Source of the DNA: Agelas oroides
Lineage: Eukaryota; Porifera; Demospongiae; Agelasida; Agelasidae
Assembly: GCA_949130485.1 (NCBI GenBank)
Contig: OX422194.1
Span: forward strand, 4,600,699 to 4,664,698
Length of the DNA stretch: 64,000 bases
Direction of reading: 5' to 3'
The first letter of the stretch is position 1, and the number at the start of each line of letters is the position of its first letter. Below the pieces are notes generated by a model, which saw nothing but the letters and a program-made list of their open reading frames with translations, ran no database searches and was not told the origin of the DNA. This document shows positions 1 through 13,060 of the stretch, one piece after another. A program made the position numbers and the translations under genes.

Positions 1-1003
1 CACACTCTACCCTGGCTCGACCCGACTCTACCTCACTTTACCACACTCTACCCTGGCTAGACCCGACTCTACCTCACTCTACCACACTCTACCCTGGCTT
101 GACCCGACTCTAACTCCCTCTACCACACCCTACCCTGGCTCGACCCGACTCTACCTCACTCTACCACACTCTACCTTGGCTCGACACGACTCTATCTAAT
201 TCCACCACACTCTAACCTGGCTCGACCTGACTCTACCTCACTCTACCACACTGTACTCTGTCTCGACCCGACTCTACCTCACTCTACCACACTCTACCCC
301 GAATCTACCTCACTCTACCACACTCTACCCTGCCTCGACCAAATTCTACCTCACTCTACTACACTCTACCCTGGCTCGACCCGACTCTACCTCACTCTAC
401 CACAGTCTACCTTGGCTCGACCCAACTCTATCTAATTCCACTACACTCTAACCTGGTTCGACATGACTCTACCTCACTCTACCATACTCTACCCTGGCTA
501 GACCCGACTCTACCTCACTTTACCACACTCTACCCTGGCTCGACACGACTGTACCTAAGTCTACCACACTCTACCCCGACTCTACCTCACTCTACCACAC
601 TTTACCCTGGCTCGACCCGACTCTACCTCACTCTACCACACTCTACCCTGGGTCGACCCGACTCTACCTCACTCTACCACACTCTAACCTTGGTCGACCC
701 GACTGTACCTCATTCTACCACACTCTACCCCGACTCTACCTCACTCTACCACACTCTATCCTGGCTCGACCCGACTCTACCTCACTCTACCACACTCTAC
801 CCCGACTCTACCTCACTCTACCACTCTCTACCGCGACTCTACCTCACTCTACCACACTCTACCCTGGCTCGACCCGACTCTACCTCACTTTACCACACTC
901 TACCCTGGATAGACCCGACTCTACCTCACTCTACCACACTCTACCCTGGCTTGACCCGACTCTAACACCCTCTACCACACCCTACCCTGGCTCGACCCGA
1001 CTC

Positions 1004-1775
1004 TACCTCACTCTACCACACTCTACCCTGGCTCGACACGACTGTACCTCTGTCTATCACACTCTACCCCTGTTCTACCTCACTCTACCACACTCTACCC
1101 TGACTCGAGCCGACTCTTCCTCACTTTTCCACACTCTATCCTGGCTCGACCCGACTCCACCTCATTCTACCACACTCTACCCTGACTCTACCTCACTATA
1201 CCACACTCTATCCTGGTTCGACCCGGGTCTACCTCACTCTACCACACTCTACCCCCATTCGACCCGAATCTACCTCACTCTACAACGCTCTACCCCAGGT
1301 CTACCCGACTCTACCTCACTCTACGACGCTCTACCCCGGCTCGAACCGACTCTACCTCACTCTTTCCCGCTCTACCCCGACTCCACCTCACTCTACCACA
1401 CTCTACCCTGGCTCGACACGACTGTACCTCTGTCTATCACACTCTACCCCTGTTCTACCTCACTCTACCACACTCTACCCTGACTCGAGCCGACTCTTCC
1501 TCACTTTTCCACACTCTATCCTGGCTCGACCCGACTCCACCTCATTCTACCACACTCTACCCTGACTCTACCTCACTATACCACACTCTATCCTGGTTCG
1601 ACCCGGGTCTACCTCACTCTACCACACTCTACCCCCATTCGACCCGAATCTACCTCACTCTACAACGCTCTACCCCAGGTCTACCCGACTCTACCTCACT
1701 CTACGACGCTCTACCCCGGCTCGAACCGACTCTACCTCACTCTTTCCCGCTCTACCCCGACTCCACCTCACTCTA
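1004..1775 (+). repeat. Perfect 380-bp tandem duplication
   Basis: Positions 1004-1395 read identically to 1384-1775, an offset of 380 bp with no mismatch that I could find over about 392 bp. 380 equals 7 x 41 + 3 x 31, a whole number of monomers. The flanks differ (ACCACAC against ATCACAC just past 1395/1775), which sets the edge. Neighbouring copies of the same segment at about 4461 and 7641 carry several differences. The duplication is therefore very recent, consistent with unequal crossing-over or replication slippage in register. Confidence 0.9.
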
Positions 1776-4700
1776 TCACACTCTACCCTGGCTCGACCCG
1801 ACTCTACCTCACCCTACCACTCTCTACCCCGAATCTACCTCACTCTACCACACTCTACCATGGCTCGACCCGACTCTACCTCACTCTACCACACTCTAAT
1901 CTCGCTCGAACCGACTCTACCTCACTCTACCACACTCTACCCTGGCTTGACCCGACTCTACCTCACTCTACCACACTCTACCCCCACTCCACCTCAGTCT
2001 ACCTCACTCTACCACACTCTACCCTGGCTTGACCCGACTCTACCACACTCTACCACTTTCTACCCCGACTCTACCTCACTCTACCACACTCTAACCTGGC
2101 TCGACCCGACTCTACCTCACTCTACCACACTGTACTCTGTCTCGACCCGACTCTACCTCACTCTACCACACTCTACCCCGAATCTACCTCACTCTACCAC
2201 ACTCTACCCTGCCTCGACCAAATTCTACCTCACTCTACTACACTCTACCCTGGCTAGACCCGACTCTACCTCACTCTACCACAGTCTACCTTGGCTCGAC
2301 CCGACTCTATCTAATTCCACCACACTCTAACCTGGTTCGACATGACTCTACCTCACTCTACCATATTCTAACCTGGCTAGACCCGACTCTACCTCACTTT
2401 ACCACACTCTAACCTGGCTCGACCCGACTGTACGTAAGTCTACCACACTCTACCCGGACTCTACCTCACTCTACCACACTTTACCCTGGCTCGACCCGAC
2501 TCTACCTCACTCTACCACACTCTACCCTGGGTCGACCCGACTCTACCTTACTCTACCACACTCTACCCTGGGTCGACCCGACTGTACCTCATTCTACCAC
2601 ACTCTACCCCGACTCTACCTCACTCTACCACACTCTATCCTGGCTCGACCCGACTCTACCTCACTCTACCACACTCTACCCCGACTCTACCTCACTCTAC
2701 CACTCTCTACCGGAACTCTACCTCACTCTACCACACTCTACCCTGGCTAGACCCGACTCTACCTCACTTTACCACACTCTACCCTGGCTAGACCCGACTC
2801 TACCTCACTATACCACACTCTACCCTGGCTTGACCCGACTCTACCTCACTCTACAACTCTGTACCCCTAATCTACCTCACTCTACCACACTCTACCCTGG
2901 CTCGACCAGACTCTACCTCACTCTACCACACGGTACTCTGTCTCGACCCGACTCTACCTCACTCTACCACACTCTACCCTGGCTCGACCCGACTCTACCT
3001 CACTCTACCACAGTCTACCTTGGCTCGACCCGAATCTACCTCACTCTTCCACACTCTACCCTAACTCGACCCGACTGTACCTAACTCTACTACACTCTAC
3101 CCTAGCTAGACCCGACTCCACCTCACTCTACCACAGTCTACCCTGGCTCGACCCGGCTCTATCAAACTCTACCACACTCTATCCTGGCTCGATACGACTC
3201 TACCTCACTCTACCACACTCTACCCTGGCTAGACACGACTCTACCTCACTCTACCACACTCTACCCTGGCTCGACACGACTGTACCTCTGTCTATCACAC
3301 TCTACCCCTGTTCTACCTCACTCTACCACACTCTACCCTGACCCGAGCCGACTGTTCCTCACTCTACCACACTCTACCCTGGCTCGACCAGACTCCACCT
3401 CATTCTACCACACTCTACCCTGACTCTACCTCACTATACCACACTCTATCCTGGTTCGACCCGGGTCTACCTCACTCTACCACACTCTACCCCCACTCGA
3501 CCAGACTCTACCTCACTCTACCACACTCTACCCTGGCTCGACACGACTCTCCCTCACTCTACCACACTCTACCCTGGCTCGACCCGACTCTACCTCACTC
3601 TACCACACTCTACCCCGACTCCACCTCAGTCTACCTCACTCTACCACACTCTACCCTGGCTTGACCCGACTCTACCACACTCTACCACTTTCTACCCCGA
3701 CTCTACCTCACTCTACCACACTCTAACCTGGCTCGACCCGACTCTACCTCACTCTACCACACTCTACCCTGCCTCGACCAAATTCTACCTCACTCTACTA
3801 CACTCTACCCTGGCTAGACCCGACTCTACCTCACTCTACCAGTGTCTACCTTGGCTCGACCCGACTCTATCTAATTCCACCACACTCTAACCTGGTTCGA
3901 CATGACTCTTCCTCACTCTACCATAGTACCCTGGCTAGACCCGACTCTACCTCACTTTACCACACTCTACCCTGGCTCGACCCGACTGTACCTAAGTCTA
4001 CCACACTCTACCCCGACTCTACCTCACTCTACCACACTTTACCCTGGCTCGACCCGACTCTACCTCACTCTACCACACTCTAACCTGGGTCGACCCGACT
4101 CTACCTCACTCTACCACACTCTACCCTTGGTCGACCCGACTGTACCTCATTCTACCACACTCTACCCCGACTCTACCTCACTCTACCACACTCTATCCTG
4201 GCTCGACCCGACTCTACCTCACTCTACCACACTCTACCCAGACTCTACCTCACTCTACCACTCTCTACCGCGACTCTACCTCACTCTACCACACTCTACC
4301 CTGGCTCGAACCGACTCTACCTCACTTTACCACACTCTACCCTGGCTAGACCCGACTCTACCTCACTCTACCACACTCTACCCTGGCTTGACCCGACTCT
4401 AACTCCCTCTACCACACCCTACCCTGGCTCGACCCGACTCTACCTCACTCTACCCCACTCTACCCTGGCTCGACACGACTGTACCTCTGTCTATCACACT
4501 CTACCCCTGTTCTACCTCACTCTACCACACTCTACCCTGACTCGAGCCGACTCTTCCTCACTCTTCCACACTCTATCCTGGCTCGACCCGACTCCACCTC
4601 ATTCTACCACACTCTACCCTGACTCTACCTCAATATACCACACTCTATCCTGGTTCGACCCGGGTCTACCTCACTCTACCACACTCTACCCCCACTCGAC

Positions 4701-7700
4701 CCGACTCTACCTCACTCTACAACGCTCTACCCCAGGTCTACCCGACTCTACCTCACTCTACGACGCTCTACCCCGGCTCGAACCGACTCTACCTCACTCT
4801 TTCCCGCTCTACCCCGACTCCACCTCACTCTATCACACTCTACCCTGGCTCGACCCGACTCTACCTTACCCTACCACTCTCTACCCCGAATCTACCTCAC
4901 TCTACCACACTCTACCATGGCTCGACCCGACTCTACCTCACTCTACCACACTCTAATCTCGCTCGAACCGACTCTACCTCACTCTACCACACTCTACCCT
5001 GGCTCGACCCGACTCTACCTCACTCTACCCCGACTGCACCTCAGTCTACCTCACTCTACCACACTCTACCCTGGCTTGACCCGACTCTACCACACTCTAC
5101 CACTTTCTACCCCGACTCTACCTCACTCTACCACACTCTAACCTGGCTCGACCCGACTCTACCTCACTCTACCACACTGTACTCTGTCTCGACCCGACTC
5201 TACCTCACTCTACCACACTCTACCCCGAATCTACCTCACTCTACCACACTCTACCCTGCCTCGACCAAATTCTACCTCACTCTACCACACTCTACCCTGG
5301 CTAGACCAGACTCTACCTCACTCTACCACAGTCTACATTGGCTCGACCCGACTCTATCTAATTCCACCACACTCTAACCTGGTTCGACATGACTCTACCT
5401 CACTCTACCATACTCTACCCTGGCTAGACCCGACTCTACCTCACACTACCCTGGGTCGACCCGACTGTACCTCATTCTACCACACTCTACCCCGACTCTA
5501 CCTCACTCTACCACACTCTATCTTGGCTCGACCCGACTCAACCTCACTCTACCACACTCTACCCCGACTCTACCTCACTCTGCCACTCTCTACCGCGACT
5601 CTACCTCACTCTACCACACTCTACCCTGGCTCGACCCGACTCTACCTCACTCTACCACACTCTACCCCGATTCCACCTCAGTCTACCTCACTCTACCACA
5701 CTCTACCCTGGCTTGACCCGACTCTACCACACTCTACCACTTTCTACCCCGACTCTACCTCACTCTACCACACTCTAACCTGGCTCGACCCGACTCTACC
5801 TCACTCTACCACACTGTACTCTGTCTCGACCCGACTCTACCTCACTCTACCACACTCTACCCCGAATCTACTTCACTCTACCACACTCTACCCTGCCTCG
5901 ACCAAATTCTACCTCACTCTACTACACTCTACCCTGGCTAGACCCAACTCTACCTCACTCTACCACAGTCTACCTTGGCTCGACCCGACTCTATCTAATT
6001 CCACCACACTCTAACCTGGTTCGACATGATTCTACCTCACTCTACCATACTCTACCCTGGCTAGACCCGACTCTACCTCACTCTACCACACTCTACCCTG
6101 GGTCGACCCGACTGTACCTCATTCTACCACACTCTACCCCGACTCTACCTCACTCTACCACACTCTATCCTGGCTCGACCCGACTCAACCTCACTCTACT
6201 ACACTCTACCCTGGCTAGACCCGACTCTACCTCACTCTACCACAGTCTACCTTGGCTCGACCCGACTCTATCTAATTCCACCACACTCTAACCTGGTTCG
6301 ACATGACTCTACCTCACTCTACCATACTCTACCCTGGCTAGACCCGACTCTACCTCACTCTACCCTGGGTCGACCGGACTGTACCTCATTCTACCACACT
6401 CTACCCCGACTCTACCTCACTCTACCACACTCTATCCTGGCTCGACCTGACCCAACCTCACTCTACCACACTCTACCCCGACTCTACCTCACTCTGCCAC
6501 TCTCTACCGCGACTCTACCTCACTCTACCACACTCTACCCTGGCTCGACCCGACTCTACCTCACTTTACCACACTCTACCCTGGCTAGACCCGACTCTAC
6601 CTCACTATATCACACTCTACCCTGGCTTGACCCGACTCTAACTCCCTCTACCACACCCTACCCTGACTCGACCCGACTCTACCTCACTCTTCCAAACTCT
6701 ACCCTGTTTCGACCCGACTCTACCTCACTCTACCACATTCTACCTGGCTCGACCCCACTCTACGTCACTTTACTACACTCTACTCTGGCTCGACCCGACT
6801 CTACCTCACTCTACCACACTCTACCATGGCTCGACTCAATTCTACCTCACTCTACCACACTCTACCCCGACTCTACTTCACTCTACCACACTCTATCCTA
6901 GCTCGACCCGACTCTACCTCACTCTACCACTCTCTACCCCGACTCTACCTCACTTTATCACACTCTACCCTGGCTCGACCCGACTGTACCTATGTCTACC
7001 ACACTCTACCCCGACTCTACCTCACTCTACCACACTTTACCCTGGCTCGACCCGACTCTACCTCACTCTACCACACTCTACCCTGGGTCGACCCGACTCT
7101 ACCTCACTCTACCACACTCTACCCTTGGTCGACCCGACTGTACCTCATTCTACCACACTCTACCCCGACTCTACCTCACTCTACCACACTCTATCCTGGC
7201 TCGACCCGACTCTACCTCACTCTACCACACTCTACCCCGACTCTACCTCACTCTACCACTCTCTACCGCGACTCTACCTCACTCTACCACACTCTACCCT
7301 GGCTCGACCCGACTCTACCTCACTTTACCACACTCTACCCTGGCTAGACCCGACTCTACCTCACTCTACCACACTCTATCCTGGCTCGACCCGACTCTAC
7401 CTCACTCTACCACACTCTACCCCGACTCTACCTCACTCTACCACTCTCTACCGCGACTCTACCTCACTCTACCACACTCAACCCTGGCTCGACCCGACTC
7501 TACCTCACTTTACCACACTCTACCCTGGCTAGACCCGACTCTACCTCACTTTACCACACTCTAACCTGGCTTGACCCGACTCTAACTCCCTCTACCACAC
7601 CCTACCGTGGCTCGACCCGACTCTACCTCACTCTACCACACTCTGCCCTGGCTCGACACGACTGTACCTCTGTCTATCACACTCTACCCCTGTTCTACCT

Positions 7701-7950
7701 CACTCTACCACACTCTACCCTGACTCGAGCCGACTCTTCCTCACTCTACCACACTCTACCCTGGCTCGACCCGACTCCACCTCATTCTACCACACTCTAC
7801 CCTGACTCTACCTCACTATACCACACTCTATCCTGGTTCGACCCGGGTCTACCTCACTCTACCACACTCTACCCGCACTCGACCCGACTCTACCTCACTC
7901 TACAACGCTCTACCCCAGGTCTACCTGACTCTACCTCACTCTACAACGCT

Positions 7951-9344
7951 CTACCCTGGCTCGAACCGACTCTACCTCACTCTTTCCCGCTCTACCCCGA
8001 CTCCACCTCACTCTATCACACTCTACACTGGCTCGACCCGACTCTACCTCACCCTACCACTCTCTACCCCGAATCTACCTCACTCTACCACACTCAACCA
8101 TGGCTCGACCCGACTCTACCTCACTCTACCACACTCTAATCTTGCTCGAACCGACTCTACCTCACTCTACCACACTCTACCCTGGCTCGACCCGACTCTA
8201 CCTCACTCTACCACACCCTACCCCGACTCCTCCTCAGTCTACCTCACTCTACCACACTCTACCCTGGCTTGACCCGACTCTACCACACTCTACCACTTTC
8301 TACCCCGACTCTACCTCACTCTACCACACTCTAACCTGGCTCGACCCGACTCTACCTCACTCTACCACACTGTACTCTGTCCCGACCCGACTCTACCTCA
8401 CTCTACCACACTCTACCCCGAATCTACCTCACTCTACCACACTCTACCCTGCATCGACCAAATTCTACCTCACTCTACTACACTCTACCCTGGCTAGACC
8501 CGACTCTACCTCACTCTACTACAGTCTACCTTGGCTCGACCCGACTCTATCTAATTCCACCACACTCTAACCTGGTTCGACACGACTCTACCTCACTCTA
8601 CCATACTCTACACTGGCTAGACCCGACTCTACCTCACTTTACCACACTCTACCCTGGCTCGAACCGACTCTACCTCACTCTACCCTCTCTACCCCGACTC
8701 CACCTCACTCTATCACACTCTACCCTGGCTCGACCCGACTCTACCTCAGCCTAGCACTCTCTACCCCGAATCTACCTCACTCTACCACACTCTACCATGG
8801 CTCGACCCGACTCTACCTCACTCTACCACACTCTAATCTCGCTCGAACCGACTCTACCTCACTCTACCACACTCAACCCTGGCTCGACCCGACTCTACCT
8901 CACTCTACCACACTCTATCCCGACTCCACCTCAGTCTACCTCACTCTACCACACTCTACCCTGGCTTGACCCGACTCTACCACATTCTACCACTTTCTAC
9001 CCCGACTCTACCTCACTCTACCACACTCTAACCTGGCTCGACCCGACTCTACCTCACTCTACCACACTGTACTCTGTCTCGACCCGACTCTACCTCACTC
9101 TACCACACTCTACCCCGAATCTACCTCACTCTACCACACTCTACCCTGCCTCGACCAAATTCTACCTCACTCTACCACACTCTACCCTGGCTAGACCCGA
9201 CTCTACCTCACTCTTACCGCAGTCTACCTTGGCTCGACCCGACTCTATCTAATTCCACCACACTCTAACCTGGTTCGACATGACTCTACCTCACTCTACC
9301 ATACTCTACCCTGGCTAGACCCGACTCTACCTCACTCTACCACA
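7951..9344 (+). repeat. Two 697-bp tandem units with a rare internal junction
   Basis: About 7951-8647 and 8648-9344 are two copies offset by 697-698 bp: markers at 8100 and 8797, and at about 8550 and 9247. Near 8640-8690 the first unit jumps straight from the CATACTC/GGCTAGACCC segment to the segment that normally precedes the ATGG variant, skipping roughly 800 bp of the usual domain I order. The same unusual junction is present, reversed, in the inverted block (about 12780-12900). Confidence 0.75.
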
Positions 9345-11380
9345 CTCTACCCTGGGTCGACCCGACTGTACCTCATTCTACCACACTCTACCCCGACTCT
9401 ACCTCACTCTACCACACTCTATCCTGGCTCGACCCGACTCAACCTCACTCTACCACACTCTACCCCGACTCTACCTCACTCTGCCCCTCTCTACCGCGAC
9501 TCTACCTCTCTCTACCACACCCTACCCTGGCTCGACCCGACTCTACCTCACTTTACCACACTCTACCCTGGCTAGACCCGACTCTACCTCACTATACCAC
9601 ACTCTACCCTGGCTTGACCCGACTCTACCGCTCTCTACCACACACTACCCTTGCTCGACCCGACTCTACCTCACTCTACAACACTCTACCCTGTTTCGAC
9701 CCGACTCTACCTCACTCTACCACACTCTACCTGGCTCGACCCCACTCTACGTCACTTTACTACACTCTACTCTGGCTCGACCCGACTCTACCTCACTCTA
9801 CCACACTCTACCCTGGCTCGACTCAATTCTACCTCACTCTACCACACTCTAGCCCGACTCTACTTCACTCTACTACACTCTATCCTAGCTCGACCCGACT
9901 CTACCTCACTCTACCACTCTCTACCCCGACTCTACCTCACTCTACCACACTCTACCCTGGCTCGACCCGACTCTACCTCACTCTACCGCACTCTACCCTG
10001 GCAAGACCCGACTCTACATAACTCTACCACACTCTACCCAGACTTGACCCGACTCTACCTCACTCTTCCTCACTCTACCGTACCTCTCCCTCACTCTACC
10101 ACACTCTATCCTTGCTCGAACCGACTCTACCTCACTCTACCACACTCTACCCTGACTCTACCTCACTCTACCACTCTCTACCCCGACTCTACCTCATTCT
10201 ACCACACTCTACCCTGTTTCAACCCGACTCCACCTCACTCTACCACACTCTACCCAGGCTCTATCCGACTCTACCTCACTCTACTACACTCTACCCTGGC
10301 TCGACCCGACTCTACCTCACTCTACCACACTCTACCATGGCTCGATCCGACTCTACCTCACTCTACCACACTCTACCCGACTCTACGTCACTCTACCACA
10401 CTCTATCCTGGCTAGACCCAAGTCTACCTCACTCTACCACACTCTACCCCGGCTCGACCCGACTCTACCTCACTCTACCCCGCTCTTCCTCGATTCAACC
10501 TCACTCTATCACAGTCTACCCTGGCTCGACCCGACTCTACCACACTCTATCCTGGCTAGACCCTACTCTACCTCACACTACCACACTCTACCCCGGCTCG
10601 ACCCGACTCTACCTCACTCTACCCCGCTCTACCTCGACTCAACCTCACTCTATCACAGTCTACCCTGGGTCGACCCGACTCTACCTCACTCTACCACTCT
10701 CTTCCCCGATTCTACCTTACTCTACCACACTCTACACTGGCTCGACCCGACTCTACCTCACTCTACCACACTCTACCCCGACTCCACCTCAGTCTACCTC
10801 ACTCTACCACACTCTACCCCCACTCGACCCGACTCTACCTCACTCTACAACGCTCTACCTCAGGTCTACCCGACTCTACCTCACTCTACGACGCTCTACC
10901 CCGGCTTGAACCGACTCTACCTCACTCTTTCCCGCTCTACCCCGACTCCACCTCACTCTATCACACTCTATCCTGGCTCGACCCGACTCTACCTCACCCT
11001 ACCACTCTCTACCCCGAATCTACCTCACTCTACCACACTCTACCATGGCTCGACCCGACTCTACCTCACTCTACCACACTGTAATCTCGCTCGAACCGAC
11101 TCTACCTCACTCTACCACACTCTACCCTGGCTCGACCCGACTCTACCTCACTCTGCCACACTCTACCTCGACTCCACCTCAGTCTACCTCACTCTACCAC
11201 ACTCTACCCTGGCTTGACCCGACTCTACCACACTCTACCACTTTCAACACCGACTCTACCTCACTCTACCACACTCTAACCTGGCTCGACCCGACTCTAC
11301 CTCACTCTACCACACTGTACTCTGTCTCGACCCGACTCTACCTCACTCTACCACACTCTACCCCGAATCTACCTCACTCT

Positions 11381-13060
11381 AGGCCAGGGTAGAGTGTGGT
11401 AGAGTGATGTAGAGTTGGGTCGAAACAGGGTAGAGTGTGGTGGATTTAAGTAGAGTCGGGGTAGAGTGTGGTAGAGATATGTAGAGTCGGGTCTAGCCAG
11501 GGTAGAGTGCAGTAGAGTGAGGTAGAGTCTGGTCGAGCCAGGGTAGAGTGTGGTAGAGTGAGGTAGAGTCGTGGTAGAGAGTGGTAGAGTGAGGTAGAGT
11601 CGGGTCGAGCTAGGATAGAGTGTGGTAGAGTGAAGTAGAGTCGGGCTAGAGTGTGGTAGAGTGAGGTAGAATTGAGTCGAGCCAGGGTAGAGTGTGGCAG
11701 AGAGAGGTAGAGTCGGGTCGAGCCAGAGTAGAGTGTAGTAAAGTGACGTAGAGTGGGGTCGAGGCAGGTAGAGTGTGGTAGAGTGAGGTAGAGTCGGGTC
11801 GAAACAGGGTAGAGTTTGGTAGAGTGAGGTTGAGTCGGGTCGAGCCAGGTTAGGGTGTGGTAGAGGGAGTTAGAGTCGGGTCAAGCCAGGGTAGAGTGTG
11901 GTATAGTGAGGTAGAGTCGGGTCTAGCCAGGGTAGAGTATGGTAGAGTGAGGTAGAGTCGCGGTAGAGAGTGGCAGAGTGAGGTAGAGTCGGGGTAGAGT
12001 GTGGTAGAGTGAGGTAGAGTCGGGTCGAGCCAGGATAGAGTGTGGTAGAGTGAGGTAGATTTGGGGTAGAGTGTGGTAGAATGAGGTACAGTCGGGTCGA
12101 CCCAGGGTAGAGTGTGGTAGAGTGAGGTAGAGTCGGGTCGACCCAGGCTAGAGTGTGGTAGAGTGAGGTAGAGTCGGGTCTAGCCAGGGTAGAGTATGGT
12201 AGAGTGAGGAAGAGTCATGTCGAACCAGGTTAGAGTGTGGTGGAATTAGATAGAGTCGGGTCGAGCCAAGGTAGACTGTGGTAGAGTGAGGTAGTGTCGG
12301 GTCTAGCCAGGGTAGAGTGTAGTATAGAGTGAGGTAGAATTTGGTCGAGGCAGGGTAGAGTGTGGTAGAGTGAGGTAGATTCGGGGTAGAGTGTGGTAGA
12401 GTGAGGTAGAGTCGGGTCGAGACAGAGTACAGTGTGGTAGAGTGAGGTAGAGTCGGGTCGAGCCAGGTTAGAGTGTGGTAGAGTGAGGTAGAGTCGGGAT
12501 AGAAAGTGGTAGAGTGTGGTAGAGTCGGGTCAAGCCAGGGTAGAGTGTGGTAGAGTGAGGTAGACTGAGGTGGAGTCGGGGTAGAGTGTGGTAGAGTGAG
12601 GTAGAGTCGGGTCGAGCCAGGGTAGAGTGTGGTAGAGTGAGGTAAAGTCGGTTCGAGCGGGGTTAGAGTGTGGTAGAGTGAGGTAGAGTCGGGTCGAGGC
12701 ATGGTAGAGTGTGGTAGAGTGAGGTAGATTCGGGGTAGAGAGTGGTAGGGTGAGGTAGAGTCGGGTCGAGCCAGGGTAGAATGTGATAGAGTTAGGTGGA
12801 GTCGGGGTAGAGCGGGGTAGAGTGAGGTAGAGTCGGTTCGAGCCAGGGTAGAGTGTGGTAAAGTGAGGTAGAGTCGGGTCTAGCCAGGGTAGAGTATGGT
12901 AGAGTGAGGTAGAGTCATGTCGAACCAGGTTAGAGTGTGGAGGAATTAGATGGAGTCTGGTCGAGCCAAGGTAGACTGTGGTAGAGTGAGGTAGAGTCGG
13001 GTCTAGCCAGGTTAGAATGTAGTAGAGTGAGGTAGAATTTGGTCGAGGCAGGGTAGAGCT
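11381..13060 (-). repeat. Inverted block of the satellite (~1.68 kb)
   Basis: At 11380/11381 the sequence changes abruptly from CTCTACC-type to its complement (GGTAGAG-type), and it changes back at about 13059-13061. Both edges are known to within about 3 bp. Read on the minus strand, the block is ordinary domain I sequence matching about 8447-10055, including the rare junction seen at 8640-8690. The last plus-strand words before the block (11361-11380) are those that elsewhere precede the CCTGCCTCGACCAAATTC segment, and that segment is exactly what starts the reverse complement at 13058. Flipping the block back restores the monomer register apart from about 5 bp missing at one edge and 1 bp extra at the other. 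It is the only place in the window with minus-strand open frames. An in-place inversion fits better than insertion of a copy in reverse orientation. Confidence 0.93.

Larger units (their letters stand above)
1..11380 (+). repeat. Domain I: satellite with ~1.5 kb higher-order repeat
   Basis: Diagnostic variants recur here in a fixed order. GTACCTCTGTCTATC lies at 1044, 1424, 3282, 4481 and 7664. An ATGGCTCGACCC variant followed by CTAATCT lies at 1860, 4917, 8100, 8797 and 11045. A TCTAATTCCACCACACTC variant lies near 430, 2310, 3870, 5360, 5995, 6275, 8550 and 9247. Spacings of the last marker (1879 = about 1499 + 380; 1560; 1490; 3190) fit a base HOR of about 1.5 kb disturbed by local duplications and deletions. 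The GGGTCGACCC variant of the first decamer is common here. No gene or other element lies within it. Because the copies are rearranged, the period is an inference from marker order rather than a clean tandem read. Confidence 0.8.
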
